A stretch of 64,000 nt of DNA from Branchinecta lynchi (taxonomy: Eukaryota > Arthropoda > Branchiopoda > Anostraca > Branchinectidae), in assembly GCA_023053575.1 (NCBI GenBank), contig JAKZAP010000003.1, positions 31,068,228 to 31,132,227 of the forward strand, given 5' to 3'. Made by a program: the position numbers and the translations under genes. Shown in pieces: positions 58,101 to 60,430 of the stretch. Under the pieces are notes generated by a model, which saw only the letters and a list, made by a program, of their open reading frames with translations, did not search any database and had not been told where the DNA came from. Numbering within the stretch: position 1 is the stretch's first letter; every line of letters starts with the position of its first letter.

Positions 58101-59088
58101 GGCCAGAAGTCACAGGTTCCATTAGAGATACTGGTCAGGGCCCTCAGACGTCGCAGCGAACTCGCTTCGTTTCAATTAAATTCAGTTCAAAACCGACACA
58201 AAGATTGACGCCGATTTTGTGAAGTTCGTCATTAAGGTAAATAAACAACACTAATTTCATTCCAACATTTCAACATGAAAAAAAAAATATTCGTGACATT
58301 GTTTAGAAATAATGTGTGGTCAACGGGTGCGCAAATAAAAGTTACCATGTAGCGAGTTGTCAAGTATTTATAACTGGTTGCAGCTTTGGTATTGTTCGAT
58401 TACCGCTGTCAGTGCCTTACCCTCATTGCCCGAAATATCCGAGGGTTCATTACCGAGCGAGTATTCGGTTTTTCGGTATCCTGATTGGTATCCTGGTCGG
58501 TATAATGGGTTGTGTTGTATTCTTTAGAAACGATTATAACTTCCACTTGTTTATTGTTCATGTTTTCTTTTGCTAATTAACAATAACGTGATACCGGCCG
58601 ACGAACGGTTGTTTTAGAAAAAAATCTAATAGTAATAACGTCGAAACGTACTGGTATTTGTTCTGAATCACATTAATTTTTCCTTCCGTTTCCTCGTCCT
58701 CAGGCAAGCCATCTGGCGACATGCCAATGTCTGACCCTCGCGATTCGGGATGGAGATATAATCCTTTTTCGAATTCCGACCAGCATTTCAATAATTCCAC
58801 AGCTTTAAATATATTAAGTGTTCATATATGCCTCATAGTGAGTGTATTATTCCTACGGCTTATGTGTTCTTAGGTTACGAAAGACAGCGGTTTGTTTTAC
58901 CGCAGTCAGTTTTTAATCTTACTTGCTTGTAGTGAGGCCCCGAGTGACTGTGTCAACTGAGACCTCGTCCTACCCATCTGGTTCCACCGTTTCCATCAAC
59001 TGCGAGGTAGAAGGGTATCCTATCCCTTCCGTCACATGGTACAAGGACGAAATAGTTGTGCAGTATACCGATCGGGTATATTCTACTG
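1002..59088 (+). CDS. Ppn: Papilin/lacunin-like gene, 14 internal exons (partial at both ends)
   Basis: Secreted extracellular-matrix protein of the papilin family, which acts in basement membranes. Joining the 14 exons gives 3,012 nt (1,004 codons) with no stop: eight Kunitz domains, an antistasin-like Cys-rich module, a WAP domain, Ig1, Ig2, a Pro/Thr/Arg-rich linker and half of Ig3. All introns are GT-AG; every exon-exon phase agrees (phase 1, except phase 0 inside Ig1). TSP1 repeats, spacer, signal peptide, promoter and C-terminus must lie outside. The Kunitz-WAP-Ig order is known for insect papilin and lacunin; other multi-Kunitz proteins do not usually continue into WAP and Ig. Introns range from 0.8 to 10.3 kb. 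The orthology call is from domain order only. Confidence 0.85.
1194..1999 (+). other. Intron 1
   Basis: An 806-bp phase 1 intron. Nothing recognisable lies between about 1200 and 1820. From 1829 to 1921 there is an antisense LINE 3' tail of the type also seen near 37.0 and 62.9 kb, preceded by a short (AT)n tract at 1820-1839. Confidence 0.7.
1829..1921 (-). mobile_element. LINE 3'-tail fragment (agcggagtacataaag type)
   Basis: Antisense 3' end of a non-LTR element: atttttgcccgcttccaaaa, cggaaaaagcggagtacata, then A-rich sequence. The same module recurs at about 37021-37110 and 62850-62950, and on the opposite strand near 26560-26620, so it is a dispersed LINE 3' UTR. Confidence 0.55.
2000..2176 (+). 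CDS. Ppn: Papilin exon E2: Kunitz domain KU2
   Basis: Complete Kunitz domain: [13 protein letters not shown] opens it, then [21 protein letters not shown] and DECSKTC; all six cysteines and the GNANRF core are present. Acceptor follows a good pyrimidine stretch (ttctttttgtctag) and the donor is a consensus GTAAGT. 177 nt, phase 1-1. The P1 residue is Ser, which points to an elastase-like or non-inhibitory site rather than trypsin inhibition (inference from the Kunitz family). The tail PPVPPK leads to the next module. Confidence 0.92.
2177..4885 (+). other. Intron 2
   Basis: Phase 1 intron of 2,709 bp. The stretch 2177-3379 is AT-rich with an AT/TATTTA-rich tract at 2918-2960 and no recognised gene or element. 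3380-4436 is the long inverted-repeat element F. 4437-4885 is AT-rich with no identified content apart from the acceptor tract. Confidence 0.75.
3380..4436. mobile_element. Family F: long inverted-repeat (foldback-type) element
   Basis: Bounded by a perfect 26-bp inverted repeat beginning GGGATCGACTAAAACCAGG at 3380 and ending with its complement at 4436. The inside is built from many short repeats in both orientations (actaaaacgaggaagg and its complement, gaggggtcggcaact). No transposase frame. This structure is that of foldback elements. A single related end appears near 11520-11560. Confidence 0.8.
4886..5098 (+). CDS. Ppn: Papilin exon E3: Kunitz domain KU3
   Basis: Complete Kunitz domain ([15 protein letters not shown], then [33 protein letters not shown]) with a 20-residue charged tail ([15 protein letters not shown]). 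Strong acceptor (cttcttgtttttcag) and donor GTAAGA; 213 nt, phase 1-1. P1 is Thr. The Asn-Arg-Asn-Asn-Phe core keeps the conserved Asn and Phe of the Kunitz fold. Confidence 0.93.
5270..5440. mobile_element. MITE family E, copy 2
   Basis: Starts cactgtaaaaaa, has the diagnostic core gtatttgctactgggatt / aatcccagtagcaaacactg, and ends ctcggagaaacttttta, complement of the end seen in copy 1. About 170 bp. Confidence 0.75.
5978..6282. mobile_element. MITE family J, copy 1
   Basis: Inverted ends CCCGATGAAAAA (5978) and tttttcatcggg (6282). The interior is dominated by repeats of agtagcatcc / tagtagtatc. A second, more worn copy lies at about 37479-37792. Confidence 0.75.
6691..6861 (+). CDS. Ppn: Papilin exon E4: Kunitz domain KU4 (basic P1)
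   Basis: Complete Kunitz domain ([46 protein letters not shown]). P1 is Lys, the classical trypsin/plasmin-type specificity residue, so KU4 is one of only two domains here that look like standard trypsin-type inhibitors. Acceptor ttttatctacag, donor GTAATT; 171 nt, phase 1-1, the tightest of the complete-Kunitz exons with almost no linker. Confidence 0.92.
6977..7334 (+). mobile_element. Family G element, copy 1
   Basis: Begins aggggcgtcacgactggggg and ends gtaacgcctctg. After the first end comes a G-run/C-run palindrome (about 6993-7020), then gagtcggcgcgaagcgc, then tandem short units of the form cagtcgatttttctgaaaa. A second C-run is near the 3' end. Four copies in the window. Confidence 0.8.
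7660..7960 (-). mobile_element. LINE 3' end, antisense (same family as 38.5-39.7 kb)
   Basis: Sequence from gtttattcata through tatttatggccccaccataa, gggcggggcttattc and agtcttaagggaaacacacc matches 38545-38670 closely. It is the 3' UTR and A-rich tail of the LINE whose reverse-transcriptase fragment lies at 38866-39676; here only the 3' end remains. Confidence 0.7.
8677..9000 (-). mobile_element. Family G element, copy 2 (inverted)
   Basis: Reverse orientation of copy 1: starts cagaggcgttactagc, contains repeated cgactgtttttgcagaaaaa units and a ccgcgatttttttt core, and ends tgacgcccgtgactgcc. The homopolymer G/C runs near its ends are shorter. Confidence 0.75.
9512..9817 (+). CDS. Ppn: Papilin exon E5: KU5, Thr-rich linker and first half of KU6
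   Basis: Carries a complete KU5 ([43 protein letters not shown]), a linker of about 28 residues rich in Glu, Thr, Val ([15 protein letters not shown]), then the start of KU6 ([20 protein letters not shown]). Acceptor tttcttatag, donor GTGAGT; 306 nt, phase 1-1. KU5 has Ser at P1; KU6 has Arg. The exon stops inside KU6 after the second cysteine, so a 2.5 kb intron interrupts the domain; the remainder is in E6. The ORF extends upstream into intron, but the acceptor at 9510-9511 gives the same phase as the other exons. Confidence 0.92.
10570..10923. mobile_element. Family H element, copy 1 (intact)
   Basis: A 354-bp element with ends tagttgcgtttttacag and ctgcaaaacaac/cacaacta, rich in self-complementary blocks such as agataccatggtaact, ttaccgtggtatctgata and ggtatcagataccatgg. 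At least six further copies or parts occur in the window (28.8, 38.2, 51.7, 53.3 and 54.5 kb). No coding sequence. Confidence 0.75.
11561..11730. mobile_element. MITE family E, copy 3 (best preserved)
   Basis: Perfect ends acactgtaaaaa and ttttttacagtgt, 170 bp, with the core atttgctattggggttaatc / ttaatctcagtagcaaatac. Inserted next to a lone end similar to element F. Confidence 0.8.
12312..12413 (+). CDS. Ppn: Papilin exon E6: second half of Kunitz domain KU6
   Basis: A 102-nt exon supplying the last four cysteines of KU6 ([25 protein letters not shown]) and a short tail (GNFKGI). Acceptor gtatttcag, donor GTAAGC; phase 1-1. The codon split over the junction with E5 becomes Glu, giving HYNADTERCEAF, a correct Kunitz spacing. 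Its length is a multiple of three, but skipping it alone would leave a half domain with unpaired cysteines. Confidence 0.92.
14254..14328 (-). pseudogene. tRNA-like sequence inside element C
   Basis: On the minus strand: an A-box-like tggctgagtggtagaat, an anticodon-like ctggtaa loop (GGT, Thr-like) and a B-box-like ggttcgattcc. Acceptor and anticodon stems pair poorly, so it is a tRNA-derived relic, not a working tRNA. A second, shorter copy (A-box side only) lies at about 14480-14530, in a neighbouring repeat of about 200 bp. Confidence 0.55.
16288..16357 (+). mobile_element. LINE 3'-tail fragment with (ATT)n
   Basis: gtagaggcttaacggcctgc then caatttgcaaatatattatt and an ATT microsatellite. 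The same 3' end occurs inverted at 19079-19140, where more of the C-terminal coding region is left. It sits inside element C. Confidence 0.55.
17195..17400. repeat. Dispersed repeat fragment
   Basis: tttgggttgtcgtgct, gaacgttattactagagcc, aaaataattcagtgta and cagatgtaaaaataagc also occur, in the same order, at 61735-61890; parts are at 32895-32940, 13345-13400 and 11440-11490. An old repeat of unknown class. Confidence 0.6.
17920..18225 (+). mobile_element. LINE 3' end with zinc-finger-like C-terminus
   Basis: Sense fragment: a 73-residue reading frame with [20 protein letters not shown], like the C-terminal Cys/His motif after the reverse transcriptase in Jockey/R1-type LINEs. After the stop comes a T-rich 3' UTR, aataaa and a (ATTC)n tail at 18194-18220. 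Strongly 5'-truncated. Confidence 0.65.
18349..18796. mobile_element. MITE family L, copy 1 (TTAA-type)
   Basis: Ends aaaggacacctgaa and ttcaggtgtcctgtaa; the interior (gggttgattggagacatttg, aggacagatgcaaaatgg, gcaggcaatgttaacgg) is shared with copies at 24.8 and 45.0 kb. Flanked by TTAA-like sites (degraded on the right here). A reading frame running out of this copy (18582-19055) is due to shared DNA, not a gene. Confidence 0.75.
18963..19298. mobile_element. MITE family E, copy 4, interrupted by a LINE tail
   Basis: Left part cactgtaaaagtttctccg with gtacttgctattcgg; right end cggagaaactttttacagtg. In between (about 19079-19270) is an antisense LINE 3' end. Confidence 0.65.
19079..19270 (-). 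mobile_element. LINE C-terminus and 3' tail, antisense
   Basis: Minus-strand translation gives [18 protein letters not shown], then a stop, gtagaggcttaacggtctgc and an (ATT)n tail. A final F-K-x-x-(L/V)-D-x-Y-y block is usual at the end of LINE reverse-transcriptase proteins. Inserted in MITE E copy 4. Confidence 0.6.
19461..19733. mobile_element. MITE family I, copy 1
   Basis: Ends cttcgtttttgttgcaa and gcatgcaacaaaaacaagg; GC-rich palindromic core with gcagcgctgcagcatcttgc and ggtcggtgagcaagtccg. A second copy lies at 32938-33196. Short reading frames on both strands inside it are artefacts of the palindromes. Confidence 0.75.
20508..21180 (-). mobile_element. LINE remnant, antisense, split by MITE P
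   Basis: Tail aataaatcagtcaatcaatt, then aacaaaacaccgaatatttg, caaatataactatatacaat and aaacttctttcgtaccgcgc match the remnant at 61898-62417. After MITE P (20769-21056) the match resumes with ggtcttccagtagttggtca and caaacttggtagaaagttg. Confidence 0.7.
20769..21056. mobile_element. MITE family P, copy 1
   Basis: Inverted ends of about 35 bp: ttcagcgctccaagtggact...gtttctgttagtcc and its complement ending gcttggaagcgctgaa. A second copy at 35944-36510. Inserted in a LINE remnant. Confidence 0.8.
21490..22675. repeat. 265-bp tandem repeat array (four units plus a partial fifth)
   Basis: The landmark ggtgtgggaagg recurs at 21514, 21781, 22046, 22311 and (as ggtgttggaagg) 22576, so the period is 267, 265, 265 and 265 bp. 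Units 2-4 are almost identical by eye. The first and last units differ at many positions and the last is cut at about 22675. No reading frame runs through the array. It ends about 65 bp before the E7 acceptor. Confidence 0.9.
22740..22952 (+). CDS. Ppn: Papilin exon E7: Kunitz domain KU7
   Basis: Complete Kunitz domain ([46 protein letters not shown]) with a tail [17 protein letters not shown]. Acceptor tttgacctag, donor GTAAGT; 213 nt, phase 1-1. P1 is Ser. It follows the largest intron of the window (10.3 kb). A 265-bp tandem array ends only about 70 bp upstream of the acceptor. Confidence 0.93.
   Translation: MFVVLKLRLVLALASSLNTTSARVRTGARNSGTADVQVMEIDSAQLMNAKQSAFSRVSRHRLVKPQLSPI
22953..24434 (+). 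other. Intron 7
   Basis: Phase 1 intron (1,482 bp). Element G copy 3 at 23318-23656. 23745-23860 and 24062-24230 look like LINE 3'-end debris, low confidence. Nothing else recognised. Confidence 0.6.
23318..23656 (+). mobile_element. Family G element, copy 3
   Basis: Starts aggggcgtcacgactggggg, contains the C-run, gagtcggcgcgaagcgcctc and cagtcgttttttctgaaaa units, ends ggctagtaacgcctct. Same orientation as copy 1. Confidence 0.8.
24435..24641 (+). CDS. Ppn: Papilin exon E8: Kunitz domain KU8
   Basis: Complete Kunitz domain ([46 protein letters not shown]) with a charged helical-looking tail ([16 protein letters not shown]). Acceptor ccttaaccttag, donor GTGAGT; 207 nt, phase 1-1. P1 is Asp, as in KU1, so a trypsin-inhibitory role is doubtful. 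Its opening resembles that of KU6 (ICRLPV), suggesting the two arose from one another or share an ancestor. Confidence 0.92.
24778..25220. mobile_element. MITE family L, copy 2 (TTAA on both sides)
   Basis: TTAA-AGGACACCTGAA at the left and TTCAGGTGTCCT-TTAA at the right: intact inverted ends flanked by TTAA, the target-site duplication of the piggyBac superfamily. About 440 bp, no transposase. Confidence 0.8.
25268..25562 (+). mobile_element. Family G element, copy 4
   Basis: ggggcgtcacgactaggggg ... gtcggcgcgaagcgccgcga ... tttggctagtaacgcc. A shorter copy with a C-run near 25520. Confidence 0.8.
26500..26620 (+). mobile_element. LINE 3'-tail fragment, sense
   Basis: tgtgtattttactcatactc, cgctgtcatccagaatacgg, then caaataaataaataat: the opposite-strand version of the tails at 1.8, 37.0 and 62.9 kb. 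Confidence 0.45.
26921..28413 (-). mobile_element. Family A MITE, split by element B
   Basis: Reverse-complement copy of the A element at 40278-40678: agacgtattctcgccgttcc, gagtcactccacgcggg, caaaatggattttgttcg, cccctgcgaatctgaaaggg, then B, then ggggactcacgagaatacgg, gggacaaacaaaaacgc and ggaatggcgggaatac. About 405 bp without the insertion. Confidence 0.85.
27195..28285 (+). mobile_element. Family B element, copy 1: Helentron-like, with internal tandem repeats
   Basis: Starts with the 16-bp palindrome TTTTGGGATCCCAAAA, then aagtggagggatacctatga, a gtccgtctgtccgtccgtct microsatellite and gatgaaacttggtgtgagga. Degenerate units of about 130 bp follow (catgctgaacacgat, gaaaaccattttctcgcc, ggaatccggccaaaacc, gttttatttgaagttgatta). 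It ends gtgggatcccatcgaaacct. Nested in A. Second long copy at 53478-54452. No protein-coding capacity. Confidence 0.75.
28514..28828. mobile_element. Family D element, copy 3
   Basis: aaactgtcagaagtatgtgt, ggatgcgcggttt, aatgcgtaacagacaacact; right arm gttgaaaccgcgcatctttg and tatgaaacttctgacagtgt. It abuts an H element directly at 28829. Confidence 0.75.
28829..29873. mobile_element. Family H element, copy 2, enlarged by nested element V
   Basis: Left end ttaattgcgtttttgcagat and accatggtatctgataacac; right end catgatatctgcagaaacgc, aacta. Element V (29122-29682) accounts for much of the extra length. Confidence 0.65.
29122..29682. mobile_element. Element V: inverted-repeat element, single copy here
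   Basis: About 28-bp inverted ends: taagcattgtcctaatagg at 29122 and cctattaggacaatgcttta at 29682, continuing with gtagtaag / cttattac. The inside holds no recognised coding region. Confidence 0.65.
30340..30415 (+). pseudogene. tRNA-Thr-like pseudogene (TGT anticodon)
   Basis: A-box cagctcaaatggtaag, D stem GCTC/GGGC, anticodon arm cctgt-cttgtta-gcaga with TGT, T arm ctggg-ttcaaac-cccgg. The T arm is perfect and the anticodon stem has one mismatch, but the bases expected to form the acceptor stem do not pair with the standard spacing. Probably a tRNA pseudogene or the head of a tRNA-derived SINE. Confidence 0.55.
31093..31289. mobile_element. MITE family N, copy 1
   Basis: Ends gagcgtgttccacccttcta and gggtagaacacgctc; the interior is dominated by atagtaactaatagtaacta and complements. 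Three copies in the window. Confidence 0.75.
31556..31840 (+). CDS. Ppn: Papilin exon E9: antistasin-like Cys-rich module
   Basis: Opens with a Thr/Ser/Asp-rich linker ([18 protein letters not shown]), then ten cysteines in the pattern [32 protein letters not shown]. The LRCPYG..C..C.C part resembles an antistasin half-repeat; the [14 protein letters not shown] part is a second short Cys unit. A module of this kind between the Kunitz array and WAP/Ig fits papilin/lacunin (family recollection, not a search). Acceptor ttaattttag; the donor GTGTGT is weaker than the others. 285 nt, phase 1-1. Confidence 0.85.
31905..32265 (+). repeat. Intronic direct duplication, unit 1
   Basis: About 360 bp shared in the same order with 33905-34275: tatttactcttc, aaactaggctgt, caacaaataaccca, ataaccggtttttctgatgg, gataca(c/t)(a/g)tcgaaggtagc, ggttgcgttagtattata. 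The tatttactct landmark is at 31921 and 33921, an offset of exactly 2,000 bp. Begins about 65 bp after the E9 donor. Confidence 0.85.
32476..32748. mobile_element. MITE family N, copy 2
   Basis: Ends gagcgtgttccaccctactt and gaagggtggaacacgctc, 273 bp; contains gtagttactacgcatgacgt and atagtaactaatagtaacta. Confidence 0.8.
32938..33196. mobile_element. MITE family I, copy 2
   Basis: Perfect ends cctcgtttttgttgca and tgcaacaaaaacgagg. Inserted in a copy of the dispersed repeat (gggttgtcgtgg, gtagcgcacattctga upstream). Confidence 0.8.
33685..33885 (+). CDS. Ppn: Papilin exon E10: WAP four-disulfide core domain
   Basis: Eight cysteines in WAP order: GQCPT, SNC, REC, ADC, KCC, TNC, AVC, giving the usual CC pair and final C..C. 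A Thr/Pro/Glu-rich tail follows ([20 protein letters not shown]). Acceptor ggtcttctag, donor GTAAGC; 201 nt, phase 1-1. WAP domains can inhibit serine proteases, but no specificity is claimed. Reading frame extends 5' of the acceptor by chance. Confidence 0.92.
33905..34275 (+). repeat. Intronic direct duplication, unit 2
   Basis: Partner of 31905-32265, starting about 20 bp after the E10 donor. Small indels and many substitutions separate the units, so the duplication is old. Confidence 0.85.
34630..35059. mobile_element. MITE family U (single copy here)
   Basis: Ends gcagagggttaaccag...aaaggcgaatcc and gaattcgccta...gttaaccccctctgc. The interior is many copies of gattcgaatcc / ggattcgaatc. 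Confidence 0.7.
35944..36510. mobile_element. MITE family P, copy 2, with nested H-like element
   Basis: Ends ttcagcgctacaagtggact and agtccgcttggaagcgct. Between about 36014 and 36323 a second inverted-repeat element interrupts it: ttttgcgttttttatcgaag at the left, cttcgatcaaaaacgcaact at the right. That inner end (atagttgcgtttttgatcga on the other strand) shares its first bases with family H. Confidence 0.75.
37021..37110 (-). mobile_element. LINE 3'-tail fragment with (TAAG)n
   Basis: taagtaagtaagtaatttat, tctagcccgccatttcgaaa, aagcggagtaaataaaagaa. Same family as 1829-1921. Confidence 0.55.
37479..37792. mobile_element. MITE family J, copy 2
   Basis: Interior agtagcatgcagtac, gcaagacaggatgctactgg, ggcacattaaatgatagtat (complement of copy 1) and right end ggctacatatttttcatcgg. 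The left end is worn. Confidence 0.65.
38068..38195 (+). CDS. Ppn: Papilin exon E11: first half of Ig domain 1
   Basis: I-set-like Ig start: [20 protein letters not shown], then LKC (first disulfide Cys) and [13 protein letters not shown] with the core Trp. Acceptor tctgatatttcag, donor GTAAGC; 128 nt, phase 1 at the start and phase 0 at the end, the only phase change in the window. A repeat of family H begins 12-13 bp after the donor. Confidence 0.92.
38208..39760. mobile_element. Family H element, copy 3, interrupted by a LINE
   Basis: ttagttgcgttcttgcagat and actatggtatctg at 38208; ttagtcgttttcgcagttac at about 38471; then, after the LINE, tgcaaaaacgacaattgccg and cgaatgtcatcccaaaagaa from about 39676. 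These follow the order of the intact copy at 10570-10923. 38270-38460 is a further unexplained insertion. Confidence 0.65.
38528..39676 (-). mobile_element. LINE fragment with reverse-transcriptase C-terminal region
   Basis: A minus-strand reading frame open for about 270 codons (38866-39676) with the end of a non-LTR reverse transcriptase: [66 protein letters not shown]. The catalytic FADD-type motif is missing, so it is 5'-truncated. The 3' UTR and a tail of tgaac repeats end at 38528. The long frame suggests a fairly young insertion. Confidence 0.85.
40278..40678. mobile_element. Family A MITE, intact copy
   Basis: 401 bp; left end AGGCGTATTCTCGCCG, right end cggcgagaatacgc. Each end folds further (ggggactccacttgaggagtcc; attccccgagcagtcctcg). 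Serves as the reference for the two interrupted copies. Confidence 0.85.
41006..41345. mobile_element. MITE family T (single copy here)
   Basis: Ends ggggacgttttcgcgtgaat and atctacgcgaaaaagtcccc. Interior with repeated ccacgcgaaaatg / catgcgaaaatg and gagctgaacggg / gagctcgacggg. Confidence 0.7.
44128..44245. mobile_element. hAT-like MITE K, right-half fragment
   Basis: gagtttagggacgttcatta, tcgctagtgctcctagtatt, ctggcgatactccctattgt and cttttgctctg match the right half of the K copies at 51.4 and 57.5 kb. Confidence 0.6.
44595..44745 (+). CDS. Ppn: Papilin exon E12: second half of Ig domain 1
   Basis: Starts in phase 0 after cgcttacag and completes Ig1: [20 protein letters not shown], then the hallmark D-A-G-P-Y-S-C (second disulfide Cys) and [14 protein letters not shown]. 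Donor GTGAGT; 151 nt, ending in phase 1. Joined to E11 it makes an Ig domain of normal size. The intron between the halves is 6.4 kb and holds a LINE fragment and several MITEs. Confidence 0.92.
44997..45819. mobile_element. MITE family L, copy 3, interrupted by hAT-like MITE M
   Basis: TTAA-AGGACACCTGAA at 44997 and TTCAGGTGTCCT-TTAA at 45819. The left part ends at gaaacgaacatccgta; the right part resumes at ctttgaaaacgtcacg, as in copy 2 but without M. Confidence 0.85.
45338..45700. mobile_element. MITE M, hAT-like, nested in L
   Basis: Perfect 15-bp ends GTGTTGGGCGATATT, interior of tatcgatat-type repeats. Flanks are CATCCGTA on the left and, a few bases outside the right end, AATCTGTA. 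Compared with the uninterrupted L copy, this looks like a worn 8-bp target duplication, as hAT elements make. Confidence 0.8.
46100..46430 (+). mobile_element. Decayed LINE 3' end
   Basis: Translation [20 protein letters not shown] followed by ELNDLRI has the C..C...H layout of LINE C-termini and parallels the fragment at 17920. Stop codons interrupt the frame. A (ATCAT)n-like tail is at 46415-46430. Confidence 0.55.
47472..49123 (+). mobile_element. Family C element, copy 2
   Basis: Left hairpin tgacacttgcagttccactcaagtgcca (imperfect), microsatellite cggtcggtcggtcggtcggg (47518-47540), central units of about 315-325 bp (ccggaattccggtggtcccg; gatg.aacttgg; tgaaacttgatatttcagag), a 22-G run at 48528-48549, and the end gcaagtggcatatgagcgta-cagctcttg with a GAGC/GCTC stem-loop. 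Confidence 0.75.
49372..50067. mobile_element. Family D element, copy 2, with a solo C monomer
   Basis: Ends tacactgtcagaaattt and aacttctgacagtgta; interior agcagataacacggggatct and tgaaactgcgcatcctcg. It is interrupted at about 49464-49787 by a single C repeat unit. Confidence 0.8.
49464..49787 (+). repeat. Solo monomer of the C tandem repeat
   Basis: This stretch matches 47896-48217 almost base for base (about a dozen differences by eye in 322 bp). It begins and ends at the same phase of the C repeat (ccggatctgatcagagcact ... caccggtccggatctg). Neither C end hairpin is present. Confidence 0.85.
51374..51643. mobile_element. hAT-like MITE K with 8-bp target duplication
   Basis: Element starts CAGAGCAAAGTAACTC and ends GTTCTTTTGCTCTG, flanked on both sides by GGTGTAAT. 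The CAG...CTG ends and 8-bp duplication are the hAT signature. About 270 bp, non-coding. Confidence 0.85.
51714..52050. mobile_element. Family H element, copy 4
   Basis: tactgtttgcgtgtttgcag and ataccatggtatttgatacc at the left; tatcagataccatggtaact and gcaaaaacgacaaaatg at the right, plus gcggatttagttaccgtg. Confidence 0.65.
52282..52791 (+). CDS. Ppn: Papilin exon E13: Ig domain 2 and Pro/Thr/Arg-rich linker
   Basis: The largest exon (510 nt, phase 1-1). Residues about 1-95 form a whole Ig domain: [20 protein letters not shown] (Cys and Trp), [20 protein letters not shown] with D-L-G-P-Y-T-C. Residues about 96-170 are a low-complexity linker rich in Pro, Thr, Arg and Tyr ([31 protein letters not shown]), possibly O-glycosylated. 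The exon is visibly GC-richer than the surrounding introns. The acceptor follows a long pyrimidine tract (52235-52281) and the donor is GTAAGG. A 243-residue reading frame on the other strand is a shadow of this exon. Confidence 0.93.
53330..53445. mobile_element. Family H fragment
   Basis: tggtatctgcgataccacgg, tctaaagtcattttcgcagt, tatcgtggtatctgaaaagt. Directly upstream of element B copy 2. Confidence 0.55.
53478..54452 (+). mobile_element. Family B element, copy 2
   Basis: Starts tttttgggatcctaaaacgt (palindrome with one change), then gtgggatacctatgacatcg, gtccgtctgtctg, gatgaaacttggtgtgagga, at least four tandem units, and ends ttttgggatcccatcgacac, ctttggtcttg. Confidence 0.8.
54485..54600. 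mobile_element. Family H fragment
   Basis: atagtcgtgtttgcag, gcaaaaacgactaattgcag, cagttaccgtggtagcagat; end gaaaatgtaactata. Abuts the end of B copy 2. Confidence 0.55.
56206..56560. mobile_element. hAT-like MITE K, worn copy
   Basis: Interior ccaagacctatgctttccat, gcatttaaagcgagacaaac, ttggagccagcgctggtgca and gacgttctctatcgctagtg match 57532-57889; both ends are degraded. Confidence 0.6.
57172..57480 (+). mobile_element. Family B 5' fragment
   Basis: cagggatacctatgacttct, gtctgtccgtctgtctgg, agcacgataactgtcgaaga, gtgggggaggggtttcaaat: the unique 5' region of B, without the terminal palindrome and without the 3' part. A second tiny 5' piece lies at about 59205-59240. Confidence 0.65.
57532..57889. 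mobile_element. hAT-like MITE K, best full-length copy
   Basis: Ends CAGAGCAAAATAACACTAGG and its complement. Flanks GTTTTGCC and ATTTAGCC agree at six of eight positions, a worn 8-bp duplication. Confidence 0.8.
58933..59088 (+). CDS. Ppn: Papilin exon E14: first half of Ig domain 3 (domain completed outside)
   Basis: [20 protein letters not shown], then INC (first Cys) and [13 protein letters not shown] with the core Trp. Acceptor ttgcttgtag, donor GTAAGA; 156 nt, phase 1-1. The second Cys (expected D.G.Y.C) is not found in the remaining 4.9 kb, so the next exon lies beyond the window. Unlike Ig1, this domain is split by a phase 1 intron. Confidence 0.9.
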
Positions 59089-59739
59089 GTAAGACATGGA
59101 AGTTTGTGTTATAATATTTTGTGTCCAACCACATAGTTTGGAATATTTTTCTGTCCTTCTGGATTGCTGATCTTTGGAACCTTTAGATGACAATTAATTA
59201 GAGCCCCACCTAATTAGGATCCCAAACGTAAGTGATACATGTAAATTAGCAGTTTGGTATGATATTTAACCCTCTCATTTTGTACTAGCTGCTTTCCGGG
59301 CTGTCTCTGGTTTTCCTCGCCGGTGTTGTGTTCTTGTCATTTTGCGCGTTTTTGTCTCACTGATGACGTCACCGGACCTGCAACCAGGGTATTCATATCA
59401 AAAATATTTAGAGAGTGACTTTTGGCCAAAAAAAGGAGTGAATTAGGAGCGAATTTTATTTTCATGAGAAAACGTGAAATGGTAACTTTTGGTCGGAATC
59501 GCCTCTGCAAAAATTACACATCTTAATTTTATTTTAATGAAAGAACTTGAAATAGTCACTTATGGTCGGAATCCCTGCTGCAAAAATGACACATTTGAAG
59601 GTTTTCTGAGTGATTTTCATGGCCTACGTAGGACAAGAGTGACAAACATAAAATAGAGTGACAATTCACACTATCGTGCGACATGTGGCAACCCTGCCTG
59701 CAACACGAGCAGGTTCTGGTTACCAGAGACTGGTTATGC

Positions 59740-59989
59740 GCGGGCCCCACAACGGACACACCTGTTTTTAAATCGGTTTTGACCCGTTTTTAAGACCGGT
59801 TTTTAGCGGTTTTTAGACGTTCCTCCTTCAACCCGTTCATACAATCTGGGATGGATAGATCCATCTCCCGTTTCTAATCAGTTATGAACATTCAATGAGA
59901 GAGGAGCGTCATAAAACGTCTTAAAAACCGGTCTTAAAAACGTCTAAAAAACAAATTACGAACAGGTGTGTCCGTAGTAGGGCCCGGGC
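59740..59989. mobile_element. MITE family Q (single copy here)
   Basis: Ends gcgggccccacaacggacac...acctgtt and aacaggtgtgtccgtag...gggcccgggc; inner repeats accggtttttagcggttttt / aaaaaccggtcttaaaaacg. About 250 bp. Confidence 0.75.
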
Positions 59990-60110
59990 ATTAGTCCGAA
60001 GCGGGTTATAAGATCGGGGAGCAGTCACCGATGAATGCAAAAATGCGTTATAAGAACAGTCACCGGACAACGAACGCTGGCTTTGTCATCTCCAAGCCTT
60101 AGATTGAATC

Positions 60111-60430
60111 AGTCTACCACAAACCCCTGATTCTTGGATACCTTATGCCAATCGCTGGGTATATCTAGCGTGTGCCCTGTGCCTACACACTGTAAACAGT
60201 ATGCCAAATACTGGACACTCTAACCCAATAAGATATTGATGATTAGAGTGAAGCTCAGAAATCAACCAATCAGAATTCGCTTATATAGAGGTAGGTCAGG
60301 GTTAAGGTACCAAAAGGTATCGAGCGTTTGGCATAGGGTATCCAGCGTGAAACAGGCCATGCTAAATACTAGATATATCCAGTGTTTGTCACAGGGTATC
60401 CAAAAATCAGGGATTTGTGGTTGACTAGGT
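60111..60430. mobile_element. MITE family S
   Basis: Inverted ends of over 30 bp: ctaccacaaacccctgattc...ttggatacc and ggtatccaaaaatcagggat...ttgtggt. A lone similar end (tatcccaaaattaggggttt) lies at about 33440. Interior with agcgtttggcatagggtatc. Confidence 0.75.

Larger units (their letters stand above)
52792..58932 (+). other. Intron 13
   Basis: Phase 1 intron (6,141 bp). H fragments (53330-53445, 54485-54600), B copy 2 (53478-54452), LINE-like debris with aataataatatctttattg at 54930-55030, a worn K copy (about 56206-56560), B 5' fragment (57172-57480) and K copy (57532-57889). 55040-56200 and 57890-58932 contain no gene I can see. Confidence 0.7.
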
